64,000 nt of DNA from Pseudomonadota bacterium (GCA_021793155.1 JAJYTF010000013.1:62001-126000), one strand, 5' to 3'; numbered from the stretch's first letter, positions 9,349 through 17,938 are shown. Program-made: numbers and translations. The notes: generated by a model not told the origin, from the letters alone.

Positions 9349-10368
9349 TCAAAGGGATTTGGGGGCGCCGCGCAGCCGGTAGCCGACGGGCAGCAGTCGC
9401 AGCGGGAAGCGGCTTTCGACCGCTCCCCAGATGCCGCGGGGCAGGAACAGGGAAAAGAGCAGGGCGGTTGCGCCGAGGCCGACCAGGTACCAGACTCCGC
9501 TGCCGCCGAACCACGCCTCGATAGTGAAGAAGATGACCGCGCCCAGCAGCGGACCCTCAAAGGTGCCCAGGCCTCCCACCAGCACCATGAAGATCATGTA
9601 TGCCGTCCATTGCACGCCGAAATAGGTCTTCGGCTGGAAGCTGATGGCCGTGGCCAGCCACAGGGCTCCGGCCATCGCGGTACCGGCTGCAGCCAGGATG
9701 AAAATGAGCCGTTTGGTCGCAAGTACCCGGACGCCGACCGCCGCGGCCGCGTCCTCGTCGTCGCGGATGGCCTGGATCGCGGCGCCGGTGCGGCTGCGCA
9801 GCAGAACGAAGACGACGCCAACGAGCACCGCCATGGCCGCCAGGGCCAGCCAGTAGACGGCGGCTCGCCGGCTTTCGGCGCCGTAGGCGGTCATGGCGAT
9901 CAGCGAGGTGCCGGTCTCGCCTTGCACCAGCCCATCCAGGTTGACCAGCAGATGGGCCAGTTCGGCGACGACCCACATGCCGATCGCGAACTCGCCGGCC
10001 TTGAGGCGCAGCATGAAGGCCGAGATCGGCCGCGCCGCCAGACCGACCAGCAGAGCGGCGGCTACCAGCGACAGATAGACGTTGACGCCGGCATCGGCCA
10101 GCCGCACGGCTGCATAAGCACCAAGGCCGAAGAACGCCGGCTGGCCGATCGAGACCAGGCCGCCGTAGCCGGCCAGGGCGTTCCACATCACTGCCAGGAT
10201 CACGTAGATGAACAGGGTCGTCAGCTTGTCGACCCAGTCCGGATTGAGAACCAGCGGGCCGAAGGCCAGGGCGGCGATGATCGCCACGGCCGCAACCACC
10301 GAAATCCTCGACAGCGGCGTCCAGCGCTCGACGGCCGGCGCAGCTTCTGTGGCAGCGGGGCCGCTCAT
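9349..10368 (-). CDS. livM: Branched-chain-type ABC transporter permease LivM
   Basis: Inner-membrane permease of a Liv/HAAT-family importer. The 339-residue protein is very hydrophobic with many predicted membrane segments and contains the LivM-type stretch AGYGGLVSIGQPAFFGLGAY and the conserved cytoplasmic loop AIRDDEDAAAAVGV. Its start ATG overlaps the livH stop by four bases and its stop lies 13 bases before the aldehyde dehydrogenase, so it is co-transcribed. Substrate cannot be read from the permease; the surrounding aromatic catabolism suggests an aromatic acid or aldehyde rather than an amino acid. Confidence 0.9.
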   Translation of the reverse strand: MSGPAATEAAPAVERWTPLSRISVVAAVAIIAALAFGPLVLNPDWVDKLTTLFIYVILAVMWNALAGYGGLVSIGQPAFFGLGAYAAVRLADAGVNVYLSLVAAALLVGLAARPISAFMLRLKAGEFAIGMWVVAELAHLLVNLDGLVQGETGTSLIAMTAYGAESRRAAVYWLALAAMAVLVGVVFVLLRSRTGAAIQAIRDDEDAAAAVGVRVLATKRLIFILAAAGTAMAGALWLATAISFQPKTYFGVQWTAYMIFMVLVGGLGTFEGPLLGAVIFFTIEAWFGGSGVWYLVGLGATALLFSLFLPRGIWGAVESRFPLRLLPVGYRLRGAPKSL

Positions 10369-11267
10369 GCGAAAAGCCTCCGAAGGCGTTGCGGCAGTCT
10401 GCCGATTCCGGCCTTGCCGGCGTAAAGCCGAGAGAACAGCGCGAGGAAGAAGGCCAGATGGCCGGCGATGAGGAAGCCCTGCGGGTTGATCTGGGCGCCG
10501 ACGCTCTGCGCGACGCCAAGAAGGATTCCACCGCCCAAGGTGCCCCAGAGGGAGCCGGCGCCGCCGATCACCGCGGCCTCGAAGGCGAATATCAGCTGCA
10601 GCGGACCGGCATAGGGATTGAACGTGGCGCGCATGGCCAGGAAGGCGCCGGCCACCCCCGCCGTCACCATGGCGATGGCGGCAGCCGCCGCGTTGACGCG
10701 CCGGGCATTGATGCCGATCAGGCCGACGGTATCGGCGTCGGCGGCGGTGGCGCGGATCGAGCGCCCGAGTTGGGTATTTGACAGGAACAGCTGCAGGCCG
10801 CCCAATAGGACGACCGCGGCGGCGAAAATCATGGCGGCCAGCTTGCCGACATAGATGTCGTCGGTAATTGTCCAGGAATCATAGGACAATGTGTCGAGGT
10901 AGGGGGCAAGCGAACGGGTGTCGGCGCCGAACTGCTGAAACAGCAGGTTGTCGATCATGATGGCCAGGCCAAAGGTGCTGAGGATCGGCACCAGGGCGCC
11001 GCCGCGGGCGCTGCGTTCGAGGACGGCGCGCTGGAGGACCCAGCCCAGCGCCGCCAGGAGCGGCAGGACGACGGCCAGTCCGGCGAAGGGAGAAATTTGA
11101 AAGCGACCGCTCAGCATCCACAGGGCGAAGGCGGCCATGACGGCGATGCTGCCATGGGCGAGATTAATGAGCCGCATGACACCGAACATGAACGACAGGC
11201 CACATGCGATCAGGGCGTAATATCCGCCAAGCAGTACTCCTTGTACGATCTGGTTTACCCAAATCAT
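10365..11267 (-). CDS. livH: Branched-chain-type ABC transporter permease LivH
   Basis: Partner inner-membrane permease, 300 residues, with the typical LivH N-terminus (VNQIVQGVLLGGYYALIACG, then FGVMRLINLAHGS) and the loop RSIRATAADADTVGLIGIN that contacts the ATPase. It overlaps livF upstream (ATGA, 11264-11267) and livM downstream by four bases, indicating translational coupling. The transporter is complete in this operon: binding protein, two ATPases and two permeases. Confidence 0.9.
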   Translation of the reverse strand: MIWVNQIVQGVLLGGYYALIACGLSFMFGVMRLINLAHGSIAVMAAFALWMLSGRFQISPFAGLAVVLPLLAALGWVLQRAVLERSARGGALVPILSTFGLAIMIDNLLFQQFGADTRSLAPYLDTLSYDSWTITDDIYVGKLAAMIFAAAVVLLGGLQLFLSNTQLGRSIRATAADADTVGLIGINARRVNAAAAAIAMVTAGVAGAFLAMRATFNPYAGPLQLIFAFEAAVIGGAGSLWGTLGGGILLGVAQSVGAQINPQGFLIAGHLAFFLALFSRLYAGKAGIGRLPQRLRRLFA

Positions 11268-11995
11268 CTCGCCGCCTTTCTTTGCTTCTTGATGTGCTGG
11301 ACGCCGAAATAGGCCTCCATGACCTGAGCTCTGGTCAGGCCTTGTGCCGCCCCTTCGAGCGCGACCTTTCCTTCGAGGATGCAGACCACCCGATTGGCCA
11401 CCGCCAGCGCGCGCTTGAGATCCTGTTCGACCAGCAGGATGGTGGTGCCCGACGCCATCAGCGACTGCAACGACGCGTAGACCCGGTCGACCGCCAGCGG
11501 CGACAGGCCGAGGGAGACTTCGTCGAGCAGCAGGAGTTCCGGATTCGTCATCAGCGCCCGGCCGATGGCTGTGGCCTGCTGCTCGCCGCCGGAAAGATGG
11601 CCCGCCTTGGACTTGCGGCGTGCCTTGAGATGGGGAAAGGCTTCCATGACCGTATCCAATGTCCAGGGACCCGAACGGCCGGCGGCACGGGCCAGCAGCA
11701 GGTTCTCCTCGACCGTCATCTGCGGAAACAGGCGCCGCCCCTCGGGAACCAGGGCAATCCCCAAGCCGACGCGCCTGTGGGCAGGAACCGCGGTGATGTC
11801 GGCGCCGCGGAAAAGAATCCGCCCGCCCGCCGGCAGATGAGCCCCGGCGATGGCGCGCAACAGCGTGGTCTTTCCGGCGCCGTTCGCGCCGACCAAGGCC
11901 ACCACTTCGCCCCGCGATATCTCAAGGGAGACCCCACGCACAGCCTGCAAAAGGCCATGACGGACGTCGAGTCGTTCGACAGCCAGGGTGGTCAC
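11264..11995 (-). CDS. livF: ABC transporter ATP-binding protein LivF
   Basis: Cytoplasmic ATPase of the Liv-type importer, 243 residues. Walker A is GANGAGKTT, the signature is LSGGEQQ, and Walker B is ELLLLDE followed by the LivF-type sequence VSLGLSPL. I start it at GTG 11995, which overlaps the livG stop as GTGA; the longer open frame upstream is the livG gene in another frame. It couples to livH by a four-base overlap. Confidence 0.9.
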   Translation of the reverse strand: MTTLAVERLDVRHGLLQAVRGVSLEISRGEVVALVGANGAGKTTLLRAIAGAHLPAGGRILFRGADITAVPAHRRVGLGIALVPEGRRLFPQMTVEENLLLARAAGRSGPWTLDTVMEAFPHLKARRKSKAGHLSGGEQQATAIGRALMTNPELLLLDEVSLGLSPLAVDRVYASLQSLMASGTTILLVEQDLKRALAVANRVVCILEGKVALEGAAQGLTRAQVMEAYFGVQHIKKQRKAAR

Positions 11996-12732
11996 GCCGC
12001 GCCCTCCCCGAAATAGGCGTCGATCACGGCTCGGTCTGACATCACTGCCGTCGGGCTGCCGTCGGCGATGACTTTTCCGGCATCCATGCAGATCAGCCGT
12101 TCGGCGACCTGCAGCAGGATGTGAACGATGTGTTCGATCCAGACGATGGCGATGCGGCGGCGGCGCAACTCGCCGATCGTCTCGACCAGTTCCCCCGCTT
12201 CGCCGTCGCTGAGCCCGCCGCCGATCTCGTCGAGTAGCAGCACGACCGGGTTGGTCGCCAGGGCGCGGGCCAGTTCGAGCCGCTTGCGATCGAGAAGACC
12301 CAATGTCTCCGCCCGCCGATTGGCGACACTCATCATGCTGCACAGGGAAATGGCATCGATGCAGCGGTCGTAGGCTTCCCCGCGGGAAAAGCCGCCGCCA
12401 TTGGCCGCCGCCACGAAGATGTTCTCGAATACGGTCATGCCGCCGAAGGCGCGAGGCACCTGATGGGTCCGCGCGAGGCCCAGGCGACACCGCTCGGCCG
12501 CCGGCAGGCGGGTGACATCGTCGCCGCGGAACCGCACCCGGCCCGAACTGGGCTGATGCGCCCCGACCAGGACCGAGAGAAAAGTGGTCTTGCCGGCACC
12601 GTTCGGGCCGACCACCCCGATGGCCTCGTCGGCTCGCATGGCGAAGTCGACGCCGTCAAGGACCACAAGCGCGTCGAAACGCTTGTGGATTCCCGATGCG
12701 GCAAGGATTGCGCCGTCGTCATTGCTGGTCAT
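11992..12732 (-). CDS. livG: ABC transporter ATP-binding protein LivG
   Basis: Second cytoplasmic ATPase of the importer, 246 residues from ATG 12732, preceded by GGAGAT. Walker A is GPNGAGKTT and Walker B is VVLLLDE. The ABC signature region is unusual: where LivG proteins normally have LSYG(D/Q)QR, this one reads LGLLDRKRLELARAL, and the Walker B glutamate is followed by IGGG rather than P. Such variants may belong to a specialised LivG subgroup, so I do not read it as inactive. Confidence 0.9.
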   Translation of the reverse strand: MTSNDDGAILAASGIHKRFDALVVLDGVDFAMRADEAIGVVGPNGAGKTTFLSVLVGAHQPSSGRVRFRGDDVTRLPAAERCRLGLARTHQVPRAFGGMTVFENIFVAAANGGGFSRGEAYDRCIDAISLCSMMSVANRRAETLGLLDRKRLELARALATNPVVLLLDEIGGGLSDGEAGELVETIGELRRRRIAIVWIEHIVHILLQVAERLICMDAGKVIADGSPTAVMSDRAVIDAYFGEGAA

Positions 12733-12757
12733 CGACCGATCTCCGACCGGCGGCCGA

Positions 12758-14086
12758 TCATGCCCGGTACGGCAACAGGCTGGCCTCGATCGGCACATTG
12801 GGGTCGGTGGCGTGCTCGGTGACCGGGCAATCGAGCTTGAACCTGCTGCCGGCAGGGGCCTTTATCCATTGGCACCCGATGATCGGTCCGGCGGAAACGT
12901 TGGGCACCGGCCCGCTGGTGAAATCCACCTTGCCGATCATGGTCGTGGTGTTCATCCGGCTGATCGCCTTGGCAACGCCCTCCTTCGAGCGTGGTTCGCC
13001 GCTGTCGCGCAGGGCTTGGAACCCGGCGTCGAGCAGTGACATGCTGGCACCCAGCTGTTGGGTCCACTGCTTGCCGGTGGCCTGTTCGTAGCCGGTTGCC
13101 AGTTCGTCGCCCGATACGCCCGTCAGCGGGGACTTGTAAGGGAACGCCTTATGCCAATAGCAGGCCGAGGCGATGTTGACGCCCAGGCCGCCCAGGGCCT
13201 CGATGTCCGAAGGGAACAATCCGGTCTTTGCCACCTGGCAGATCTTCACCATCCGGCTATAGCCCTGCTGCGCCGCCTGCCGCCAGAAGGCGGCGAAATC
13301 GGGGGGCAGGGGGAAGCTGTTGAAGATCTCGCAATGTTCCTTCTTGAACAGGGCGATCTGCGCCGAATAGTCGGTGGTGCCATCCTCGTACGGCCCGGGG
13401 TCGACGATGGTGAAGCCTTGTTGCGCAAGCAGGGGCGCCAGATGGGCGCGGATGGCGTTGCCGTCGGCGTCGTTGGGATAAAGCACGCCGACCTTCTTGT
13501 TGGTGGCGACGGTGCCATTCCACTGCGAGACATAGGTTTTGAAGAACTCGTGGACGCCGAAGCCGAAATGATAGGTCCATTTGAACGGCGACGGCGCTCC
13601 GGGCTTGGCGCCCCGGCCAAAATACCAGGCTTCCCAGGGCATTACCGTCGACAGGCAGGGCACTCCGGCCAGTTCGCAAGCATCGGACACTGGGTTGATG
13701 GTCTCGGGCGTGGATACCGCCAGCATCAGATCCACCTTGTCGGTGTTGATCAGGTCCTTGGCCAGCTGACTGGCCCGCGACGGATCGGATTGGGTGTCGC
13801 GATCCAGGATTTCGACCTGATAGGTCTTGCCGCCGATGGCGTATCCCTTGGCCAGCGCCTTGCGGGCCACTTCCAGGACGTAGCCGTCGGTCTCGCCGAA
13901 GCCGGCCAGGGCCCCGGTGCGCGGGCTGACAAAGCCCACCTTGATGGTGTCGGGGGCCCCGGCCGCCCACCCCCGGCCGCTGCCGGCCAGGACGAGCCCA
14001 AGGCCCCCGGTGCCTGCGGCCAGGATGAGCCGGCGGCGCGACAGGCCCGTGCGTTGCGCGGCGGCATTCGTCGAAAGCTTGCTCAT
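12758..14086 (-). CDS. ABC transporter substrate-binding protein (Tat-exported, Liv/HAAT type)
   Basis: Periplasmic solute-binding protein of the type I (LivJ/amide-binding) fold, about 442 residues. The N-terminus carries a twin-arginine signal (LSRRRLILAAGTGG, then a hydrophobic stretch ending RGWAAG), predicting folded export. The mature part begins IKVGFVSPRTGALAGFGE, typical of this family. ATG 14086 follows GGAAGGAAA, so the longer frame from 14140 is not needed. It lies between the two aldehyde dehydrogenases and 25 bases upstream of livG. Related binding proteins in other alphaproteobacteria bind aromatic acids such as coumarate; ligand here is inferred only from context. Confidence 0.88.
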   Translation of the reverse strand: MSKLSTNAAAQRTGLSRRRLILAAGTGGLGLVLAGSGRGWAAGAPDTIKVGFVSPRTGALAGFGETDGYVLEVARKALAKGYAIGGKTYQVEILDRDTQSDPSRASQLAKDLINTDKVDLMLAVSTPETINPVSDACELAGVPCLSTVMPWEAWYFGRGAKPGAPSPFKWTYHFGFGVHEFFKTYVSQWNGTVATNKKVGVLYPNDADGNAIRAHLAPLLAQQGFTIVDPGPYEDGTTDYSAQIALFKKEHCEIFNSFPLPPDFAAFWRQAAQQGYSRMVKICQVAKTGLFPSDIEALGGLGVNIASACYWHKAFPYKSPLTGVSGDELATGYEQATGKQWTQQLGASMSLLDAGFQALRDSGEPRSKEGVAKAISRMNTTTMIGKVDFTSGPVPNVSAGPIIGCQWIKAPAGSRFKLDCPVTEHATDPNVPIEASLLPYRA

Positions 14087-14136
14087 GGTCGTTTCCTTCC
14101 CTTTCGTTCTTGGGCGGACGGTCCAGGCCGGCCGCT

Positions 14137-15588
14137 TCACAGCGGGTAGTCGTCGGGTTGGCTGGAGATCGTGATCCAGCGGAGTTCGGTGAATTCGTGG
14201 ATTGCAGCGGCGCCGCCAAAGCGGCCGTAGCCGCTGGCCTTGACGCCGCCGAACGGCATCTGCGATTCATCGTGGATAGTCGGGCCGTTGATGTGGCAAA
14301 TGCCCGCTTCGATCCGTCGCGCCACATCCATGGCCCGTTTCACGTCACGGCCGAAAACGGCCGAGGAAAGCCCGTACTCGGTGTCGTTGGCGACCCGGAT
14401 GGCTTCTTCGACGCCGCGAACCCGCAGGATTGCGACGACCGGTCCGAACGACTCCTCGGCATAGATGCGCATCGCGGGGGTCACATGGTCGAGCACTGTG
14501 GCATCCATCAGCGTGCCGTTGGCGTGACCACCGCAGAGCAGGCGGGCGCCCTTGGACACCGCGTCCTTTATCAAGGTGTCGATCCGCGCCACCGCCTCGC
14601 GCCCGACCAGCGACCCCAGCGGTGCGGGGGCCTTGCGCGGGTCGCCGGCGACCAGCACGGCCGCCTTGCGGGCCAGCATACGGGCGACGGTATCGGCCAC
14701 CGCCTCGTCGACGACGATGCGTTCGGTGGCCATGCAGATCTGACCCTGGTTCATGAATGCGCCGAACGCCGCGGCCTTGACGGCCTCGTCCAGATCGGCA
14801 TCGTCCAGGATCAGCAGCGGCGCCTTGCTGCCCAGTTCCAGCAGCGCGGGTTTCAGATGGCGCGCCGCCATCTGAGCGATGGCGCGGCCGACCCGCGTCG
14901 ACCCGGTGAAATTCACCCGTCGGATGGCCGGATGAGCGATCAGTTGCTCGGTGATCCGTTCGGCATCCGCCGGTGCGTTGCTGATAACGTTGACGACACC
15001 GTTGCCGAACCCGGCCTCGGCCAGTACTTCGCCAATCAGCCGATGCGTGCGCGGGCAGATTTCCGAGGCCTTCAGCACGACGGTGTTGCCGCAGGCGAGG
15101 GGCATGGCCAGGGCGCGGACACCCAGGATGACCGGTGCGTTCCAGGGCGCGATGCCCAGCACCACGCCGACGGGCTGCCTGATCGCCATTGCAGTCATTC
15201 CCGGCTTGTCCGACGGGATCAGCTGGCCGGCGATCTGCGTGGTCATCGCCCCGGCGTCGCGCAGCATGTCGGCACCAAGCCGTACATTGAACCGCGCCCA
15301 GTCCTCGGTGGCACCGGTCTCTTCGGCCATGGCGGCGGCGAATTCTAGCGCGCGAGCGTCCAAAAGGCCTGCCGCGGCGAGCAGTCGGCGGCGCCGTTCA
15401 CCAGGGCCCAGGTCGGACCAGGCGGGAAAAGCCGCGGCGGCGGCGGCGGCAGCGGCGGTGGCATCGGCCAGGGTGGCGGCAGCAGCCAGGGTGGCGACCT
15501 CGTCGGTCACCGGGTTACGCCGCTGGAATACGGCTGAATCGGAAGCCGATCGATCCTGCCCGGCAATGAGCAGCGGCACTTCGTACAA
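14137..15588 (-). CDS. Aldehyde dehydrogenase, aromatic type (second paralogue)
   Basis: First gene of the minus-strand transporter operon and a close paralogue of the dehydrogenase at 7893-9335: both share APWNAPVILG, VNVISNAPADA, FTGSTRVGR, MRIYAEESFGPV and the C-terminal MPFGGVKASGYGRFGG block. The catalytic cysteine is in NQGQICMATER. The normally conserved LELGGKAP reads LELGSKAP, so a Gly next to the catalytic Glu is replaced by Ser. The frame opens at a TTG at 15639, but TTG 15588 lies five bases after GGAGG and aligns with the N-terminus of the paralogue, so I use 15588; GTG 15594 is the alternative. It is divergent from the AraC-type regulator. Confidence 0.85.
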   Translation of the reverse strand: MYEVPLLIAGQDRSASDSAVFQRRNPVTDEVATLAAAATLADATAAAAAAAAAFPAWSDLGPGERRRRLLAAAGLLDARALEFAAAMAEETGATEDWARFNVRLGADMLRDAGAMTTQIAGQLIPSDKPGMTAMAIRQPVGVVLGIAPWNAPVILGVRALAMPLACGNTVVLKASEICPRTHRLIGEVLAEAGFGNGVVNVISNAPADAERITEQLIAHPAIRRVNFTGSTRVGRAIAQMAARHLKPALLELGSKAPLLILDDADLDEAVKAAAFGAFMNQGQICMATERIVVDEAVADTVARMLARKAAVLVAGDPRKAPAPLGSLVGREAVARIDTLIKDAVSKGARLLCGGHANGTLMDATVLDHVTPAMRIYAEESFGPVVAILRVRGVEEAIRVANDTEYGLSSAVFGRDVKRAMDVARRIEAGICHINGPTIHDESQMPFGGVKASGYGRFGGAAAIHEFTELRWITISSQPDDYPL

Positions 15589-15680
15589 ACGCACCTCCCC
15601 AGGCGCTTCCCGTGAGCAGGGTGTGGCTTTTGCGGCCAACGTATCCTGCGAGTAAGCCGCAGTCGCATGGCGAAAGCAAT

Positions 15681-15705
15681 GTACAATCTGTGGTTTCTAT
15701 TGTAC
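15681..15705. promoter_or_regulatory. Inverted repeat in the divergent promoter region (candidate operator)
   Basis: GTACAAT (15681-15687) and ATTGTAC (15699-15705) form a perfect 7-bp inverted repeat with an 11-base spacer. It is AT-rich and lies midway between the divergent aldehyde dehydrogenase (start 15588) and the araC-type gene (start 15754). This is a plausible regulator-binding site; which protein binds is not known. Confidence 0.45.
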
Positions 15706-15753
15706 TTTTCTTGATGTCTGCCCAGTTTGCCAACACTGCTCCGTTCCATCGCC

Positions 15754-16677
15754 ATGCCGCTTTCCTCCTTACCGCCTGGCCACGCCACAGTCGCCCCGCG
15801 CTTCGGGGTCTCGGGTACAGCGGTGGTTGCGGCACGGATGGACACCGCCTTCGCCCACCGTACCTGGTCTGTCCCCGGCCTCGGGCAGCGGTTGCCGTGC
15901 CATCTGTTTCTGGTCGCCCATGGCCGGGCCGAGTTCTTTGCCGAGGATGGGCCCGGTACAGACCTCGTCGCGCCGGTGATCTTGTGGCTGCCGCGGTCGG
16001 TGCGAGGGGAATTCCGGCTGCCAGCGGGGAGCGACGGCGTGTCGGTGGCCGTTGCCGAGGAACTGGTGCTGCGTATCGTCGGCGACAGTCCCATGGCGGC
16101 TCATCTGCGGCTTCTTTTCGACCGCACGGTGATCGCTCCGCCCGAGCGGCTTGCCCCGCAGTTGGCCGAGGTGGCGGCGCTGTTCGCCGCCCTCGTCCGC
16201 GAATCGCACGATCCGCAAGCGGGCACCTCGGCGATGGTGAGCCTATATCTCGGGCTGATTCTGATGCATTTGTGGCGGGCCTCGGGAATCGAGCCCGGCA
16301 CGGCGGCGCGGGGCACCGGGGCCACCACGGTTCAGCGTTTCCGGCAGCTGATCGAGTTGCACTACCGCGACGGAATCCGCATCGACCGTTTCGCCGAGAT
16401 GCTTGGCGTGACCCGTACCCATCTCCATGAGGCCTGCTTGCGCGCCACGGAGCGTACTCCGCTGGCGCTGCTGCACGAGCGGCTGATCCACGAGGCGCGC
16501 TTGCGGCTGGAACAGACCGACCTGGCTGTCGAGACGGTGGCCTACGGTCTGGGTTTTCGCGATGCCGCCTATTTCAACAGATTCTTCAAGCGGCTGACCG
16601 GCCAATCGCCGGGCGCCTACCGGCGTGCGGCGGCAAGACCGGCGGGCGAGGCGCCGTCTTTTGCCGCCTGGCCTTAA
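15754..16677 (+). CDS. AraC-family transcriptional regulator
   Basis: DNA-binding regulator of about 307 residues with an N-terminal effector/dimerisation domain (about 1-200) and a C-terminal pair of helix-turn-helix motifs: RIDRFAEMLGVTRTHLHEAC and the second, with the AraC signature GFRDAAYFNRFFKRLTGQSPGAYRR split across the last 60 residues. The frame opens at a TTG (15727), but ATG 15754 is the more natural start; no strong ribosome site is seen for either. It resembles PobR/HpaA-type activators of aromatic catabolism. Divergent placement suggests that it controls the aldehyde dehydrogenase/transporter operon. Confidence 0.88.
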   Translation: MPLSSLPPGHATVAPRFGVSGTAVVAARMDTAFAHRTWSVPGLGQRLPCHLFLVAHGRAEFFAEDGPGTDLVAPVILWLPRSVRGEFRLPAGSDGVSVAVAEELVLRIVGDSPMAAHLRLLFDRTVIAPPERLAPQLAEVAALFAALVRESHDPQAGTSAMVSLYLGLILMHLWRASGIEPGTAARGTGATTVQRFRQLIELHYRDGIRIDRFAEMLGVTRTHLHEACLRATERTPLALLHERLIHEARLRLEQTDLAVETVAYGLGFRDAAYFNRFFKRLTGQSPGAYRRAAARPAGEAPSFAAWP

Positions 16678-16710
16678 CCCTGGACCACACGTTCCAGGCT
16701 CTTTGGCTTT

Positions 16711-16767
16711 GCCCTCACCGGCTGCGCGCTCCGCACGCTCTCTTCCGCGCCGCCGCTTTGTGAGGGC
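16711..16767 (+). terminator. Hairpin after the AraC gene
   Basis: GCCCTCAC (16711-16718) pairs with GTGAGGGC (16760-16767) across a 41-base GC-rich loop, followed by GGTTTAA. It lies between the converging araC-type and pcaQ genes and may terminate either. The remaining sequence of the 203-base gap holds nothing else obvious. Confidence 0.4.
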
Positions 16768-16880
16768 GGTTTAATCGAGTCGACGCGTTCGGACGGCCGG
16801 ATTGGTGAGTCCGTGGCGGCCTGTCGGCATGTGGATGGTTGTGCGAGCGATCGCTCGCCTTTAGAGGTGCCTGGGGCGTG

Positions 16881-17798
16881 TCAGATCAATCTTGCCGCCA
16901 CCCTTCGAATGGTCTGGGCGAGCAATTCGGCGGAGACGGGGAACGGCACATCGGCCTTGGTGGTCAGACCCACCGGCCCGACCGCCTCGGCGGCTTCGAC
17001 CGGCAGGCGGACCAGCGCACCCGTCGTGATGTCCTCGTCGACGACGCCGCGCGAAATGATCCAGACGGCGTCGGAGGTCCGGGCGTATCGCCGGCCGAAG
17101 GTGGGGGAGACGGTCTCGATGACGTCGGGTAGGGCCGGCACGCCGTGGGCGATCAGCAACTGATCGACGGCGGGGCGGATGATCGAGTCGGCGATAGGCA
17201 GAAGGACGGTGAACCGTGACAGGTCGCGCAGGGCGACCGGGCGCTCGCCGACCAGCGGATGCTCGGGCCGGACGACGAACACCACCTCTTCCGAATAAAG
17301 GTGCTCGAACAGCAGTCCCTGCATCGCCGCCGGCGCCGCCAAGCGGCCCACCACCAGATCGAGGTCGCCCCGGCGCAGTCGCTCCAGCAGATAGTCGTTG
17401 GGGCCGATGATGACCCGCAAGGTGGCGCCCAGGCCCGCCTCTTTAGCCTCCTGCACGGCGAACGGCATCAGGCGGGCGGCCACCGTCGGCAGTACGCCCA
17501 CCGACAGGATGTAGCCGCCGCGGGTCACCCCCTGCGCCACCGTGTCGATGCCTTGGCGCAGGGCGGTCATGGTTGCACCGGCATACCGGCGGAATGCTTC
17601 GCCGTGCGGCGTCAGGAACACCCCGCGGCGGCTCCGCTCGAACAGGGCGGTGGCCAGGATCTCTTCCAGTTCCGCGATCGCCTTGGACACCGCCGGCTGG
17701 GTCAGGTGCAGCACGTCGGCGGCGGCGACGAAGCTGCGCTGGGCGGCAACTTCGAGGAAGCATGACAGATGTCTGAGCTTGATGCGGCTTTCCAACAC
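16881..17798 (-). CDS. pcaQ: LysR-family regulator of protocatechuate catabolism (PcaQ)
   Basis: 305-residue LysR regulator. The N-terminal winged HTH is RHLSCFLEVAAQRSFVAAAD, continuing LHLTQPAVSKAIAELEE; the remainder is the effector-binding domain. The N-terminal context (ESRIKLRHL, FLEV) and its position divergent from the pca operon match PcaQ, which activates pca genes in response to beta-carboxy-cis,cis-muconate or its lactone. The start is GTG 17798; a nearby ATG at 17808 is out of frame. The 140-base divergent spacer to pcaL is AT-rich and carries a candidate operator. Confidence 0.88.
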   Translation of the reverse strand: MLESRIKLRHLSCFLEVAAQRSFVAAADVLHLTQPAVSKAIAELEEILATALFERSRRGVFLTPHGEAFRRYAGATMTALRQGIDTVAQGVTRGGYILSVGVLPTVAARLMPFAVQEAKEAGLGATLRVIIGPNDYLLERLRRGDLDLVVGRLAAPAAMQGLLFEHLYSEEVVFVVRPEHPLVGERPVALRDLSRFTVLLPIADSIIRPAVDQLLIAHGVPALPDVIETVSPTFGRRYARTSDAVWIISRGVVDEDITTGALVRLPVEAAEAVGPVGLTTKADVPFPVSAELLAQTIRRVAARLI

Positions 17799-17815
17799 GG
17801 CGGTCCATCCCTAGA

Positions 17816-17831
17816 ATATCGAGATTGATAT
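17816..17831. promoter_or_regulatory. Candidate LysR-type operator in the pcaQ/pcaL spacer
   Basis: ATATC-N6-GATAT inverted repeat just upstream of the pcaQ GTG, in the AT-rich divergent region 17799-17938. The spacing is reminiscent of LysR sites, but it does not match the ATAACC-N4-GGTTAA PcaQ box described in rhizobia. Assignment is tentative. Confidence 0.3.
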
Positions 17832-17938
17832 GGAACGATAAGATAACATCATTTTGCATACTGATATGAATATGTAATAACGAGAAAACCACGGTGCCGG
17901 CATCGTCGAATGCGGGCGGAACAGGCAGAGGACGGTCC

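Noticed and set aside
7875-9524. Long plus-strand open frame (549 codons) opposite the aldehyde dehydrogenase
   Set aside because: It is fully antisense to an enzyme with all catalytic motifs; repetitive Gly/Arg/His content marks it as a shadow.
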